This document shows, one piece after another, positions 62,972 to 64,000 of a stretch of 64,000 nucleotides of DNA. The DNA is from an uncultured Eubacterium sp. (GTDB taxonomy: Bacteria; Bacillota; Clostridia; Peptostreptococcales; Anaerovoracaceae). The position numbers and the translations under genes were made by a program. The stretch spans positions 62,001-126,000 of the forward strand of contig CAMNSS010000007.1 of the NCBI GenBank assembly GCA_946555345.1, in the 5' to 3' direction. Below the pieces are notes generated by a model. It searched no databases, was not told where the DNA came from, and saw only the letters and a program-made list of their open reading frames with translations. How positions within the stretch are numbered: the first letter of the stretch is position 1; each line of letters starts with the position of its first letter.

Positions 62972-63347
62972 GGGATAAAGAATATTTGCGAGGACGGCTT
63001 GTAAAAGGCCGATCGTTTTGAACCCGTGCGAAAGCGGCTTGCGAATGGCTTGCGGAGTATGCAGGACGTTTTGCGAAAGGCGCTGTGTGAGGCTTGCGAA
63101 AAGGAGCGCTTTGGTGAAGGGCGGATTGCGTGCTTGCGCAGGACAGCGCTTTGCATATGGAAATAGCAGAACCCTGGCGAATAGAGGGCGCTTTGCATGG
63201 CAATCGGTAAATAGCGGGCGGCTTGCTTCATGCAAAGGGGCGGGCATTACCGTAAAGATGGGCGTTTTGCGTCGAAATTTGCATGATGAATTGCATTGCC
63301 GCAGGAATTTTGCCATGGTAATCTTTCTTTTGGGGGAAGGAGATAAA
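62972..63347. repeat. Intergenic region with short repeats
   Basis: GC-rich stretch in which CTTGCGAA, GCGCTTTG and similar words recur at irregular spacing. The frame that extends the following gene back to 63018 runs through this and has no protein character. No RNA gene or terminator seen. Confidence 0.5.
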
Positions 63348-63848
63348 ATGATGGACAAGATTTCTGCGGCTTTAATTTGCGGGATTATCGGGCTGGTTTT
63401 AATCAACGCCGCAATCATATACAATACGTGGATCGTGGAAAAAACGCCGGATAGCCCGGCGCAGGAGACGCTTATTTTCAATGACGATACATCCGTGACC
63501 AACAATTCCGCAAGCAATTTGTGGCTTCGGGTAAAGGTTGCTGAAACGGAAGGGTATGAAGAAGCTGAGGTAATATCGCGCTATATCGACGGCGACTTTT
63601 GGATTGATGGGCATGATGGCTGGTATTATTATAACGAGCCGATCGGATTTGCCAGAAGCACCAAGCCCTTTGCGGAGGAAATCCGTTATGCGCCGGAGCA
63701 TGCAAAGGGCAATGGCGGAAATGGCTGTTTCCAGCTTAACGTGGAGGCTGTGGATCAGGAATGGCTCTTTACGGTGCCTGCGGACGGCAAGGAGGCCTTC
63801 GAGCTTTTTAGAAGAGCGAATGAAGACCCAGAACTGATAGCTTTATGA
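63348..63848 (+). CDS. Small exported/anchored protein, unknown function
   Basis: 166 residues with an N-terminal membrane helix (residues 5-27), then a beta-rich region containing NNSASNLWLRVKV and the aromatic DGWYYYNEPI. This layout resembles SipW-dependent/TasA-CalY-like exported proteins, though similarity is weak. Cell-surface location is expected. Start ATG 63348, with AAGGAG 5 nt upstream. Its last 41 nt overlap the feoB end on the opposite strand. Confidence 0.65.
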   Translation: MMDKISAALICGIIGLVLINAAIIYNTWIVEKTPDSPAQETLIFNDDTSVTNNSASNLWLRVKVAETEGYEEAEVISRYIDGDFWIDGHDGWYYYNEPIGFARSTKPFAEEIRYAPEHAKGNGGNGCFQLNVEAVDQEWLFTVPADGKEAFELFRRANEDPELIAL

Positions 63849-64000
63849 GAAAACAAAATACGATGCCGATTGCGGTTGGCAGTGCAAATGCGAGGGCGGT
63901 CCATTTCAGGCTGCCCGTTTCTTTTTTGATCGTCAGGCATGTCGTGCCGCAAGGGAAGTGGAACAGGCAGAGGATCAGCACGCATAGGGCTGTCTGGGCG
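63808..64000 (-). CDS. feoB: Ferrous iron transporter FeoB, C-terminal end (partial)
   Basis: The last 63 codons of a membrane protein, running off the right edge. The sequence LCLFHFPCGTTCLTIKKETGSLKW is the conserved C-terminal gate segment of FeoB, followed by a final hydrophobic helix. FeoB takes up Fe(II) with a G-protein domain that is outside the window. The stop at 63808-63810 lies inside the convergent plus-strand gene. Confidence 0.82.
   Translation of the reverse strand, partial: AQTALCVLILCLFHFPCGTTCLTIKKETGSLKWTALAFALPTAIGIVFCFLIKLSVLGLHSLF

Noticed and set aside
63018-63347. N-terminal extension of the small exported protein to 63018
   Set aside because: The added 110 residues are Arg/Ala/Cys-rich read-through of repeats, while ATG 63348 has AAGGAG and is followed at once by a signal-type helix.
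1-64000. CRISPR arrays, tRNA and rRNA genes
   Set aside because: I looked for regularly spaced repeats, T-loop sequences and rRNA segments on both strands and found none. A tRNAscan/Infernal run would be needed to exclude them fully.

Overview
The window looks like a chromosomal segment of an anaerobic, amino-acid-using member of the Bacillota (class Clostridia). The evidence is the murB-PHP-rapZ-whiA cluster, WhiA itself, strong AGGAGG ribosome sites, polyferredoxin-type membrane proteins, a CotJC-like manganese catalase, FeoB, and a set of amino-acid catabolic genes with PucR-type regulators. An Anaerovoracaceae-like relative is a reasonable guess, but no rRNA is present to test it. I saw no tRNA, rRNA or CRISPR array.

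Layout. 1-5.8 kb: a DMT permease (cut by the window edge), D-serine dehydratase with an unusual internal insert, a PaaI-type thioesterase and a complete polar amino-acid ABC importer. 5.9-7.7 kb: a TlpA lipoprotein, a 52-residue CXXC membrane protein and a polyferredoxin-like membrane protein, which look like a trans-membrane thiol-redox relay. 7.7-12.1 kb: carAB behind a probable ArgR box. 12.1-13.0 kb: GC-rich degenerate repeats. 13.4-17.4 kb: a minus-strand operon of LuxR-type regulator, amidohydrolase and MFS transporter. 17.5-18.9 kb: a YfcE-like phosphodiesterase and a Fic-fold protein that has lost its catalytic motif. 19.2-21.9 kb: argGH with ArgR boxes. 22-28.7 kb: an AI-2E-family permease, then murB, a PHP phosphatase, rapZ, a BKACE-family enzyme and whiA. 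yvcK, normally present here, is missing. 29-32.6 kb: a CorA-like transporter and a 23S rRNA uridine methyltransferase enlarged by three low-complexity inserts.

32.9-43.5 kb is a rearranged accessory region. It holds two paralogous PucR modules built from a threonine-dehydratase-like enzyme, an NhaC-type carrier, two aminotransferases and an ornithine-cyclodeaminase-family enzyme. Among them lie gene remnants: a DDE transposase tail, a dehydratase with its centre deleted, a transporter stub, a small zinc-ribbon gene and a rhuM gene, the last two with in-frame stops. 43.5-49.7 kb is an intact type I restriction-modification system (hsdMSR). Downstream come a ferredoxin/iron-sulfur membrane pair and an 854-residue protein with the accessory domains of DUF4011/DUF3320 (Hhe-like) defence helicases but no helicase or nuclease. 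54.3-58.1 kb: purC-purA-guaA behind an apparent attenuator. 58.2-64 kb: a REC/HD-GYP/GGDEF protein, a tyrosine recombinase, a CotJC-like catalase, a small exported protein and the 3' end of feoB.

A theme runs through the window: short tandem duplications have accumulated between genes, often copying the 3' end of the preceding gene. The same process seems to have built in-frame low-complexity inserts in conserved enzymes (DsdA and the rRNA methyltransferase).
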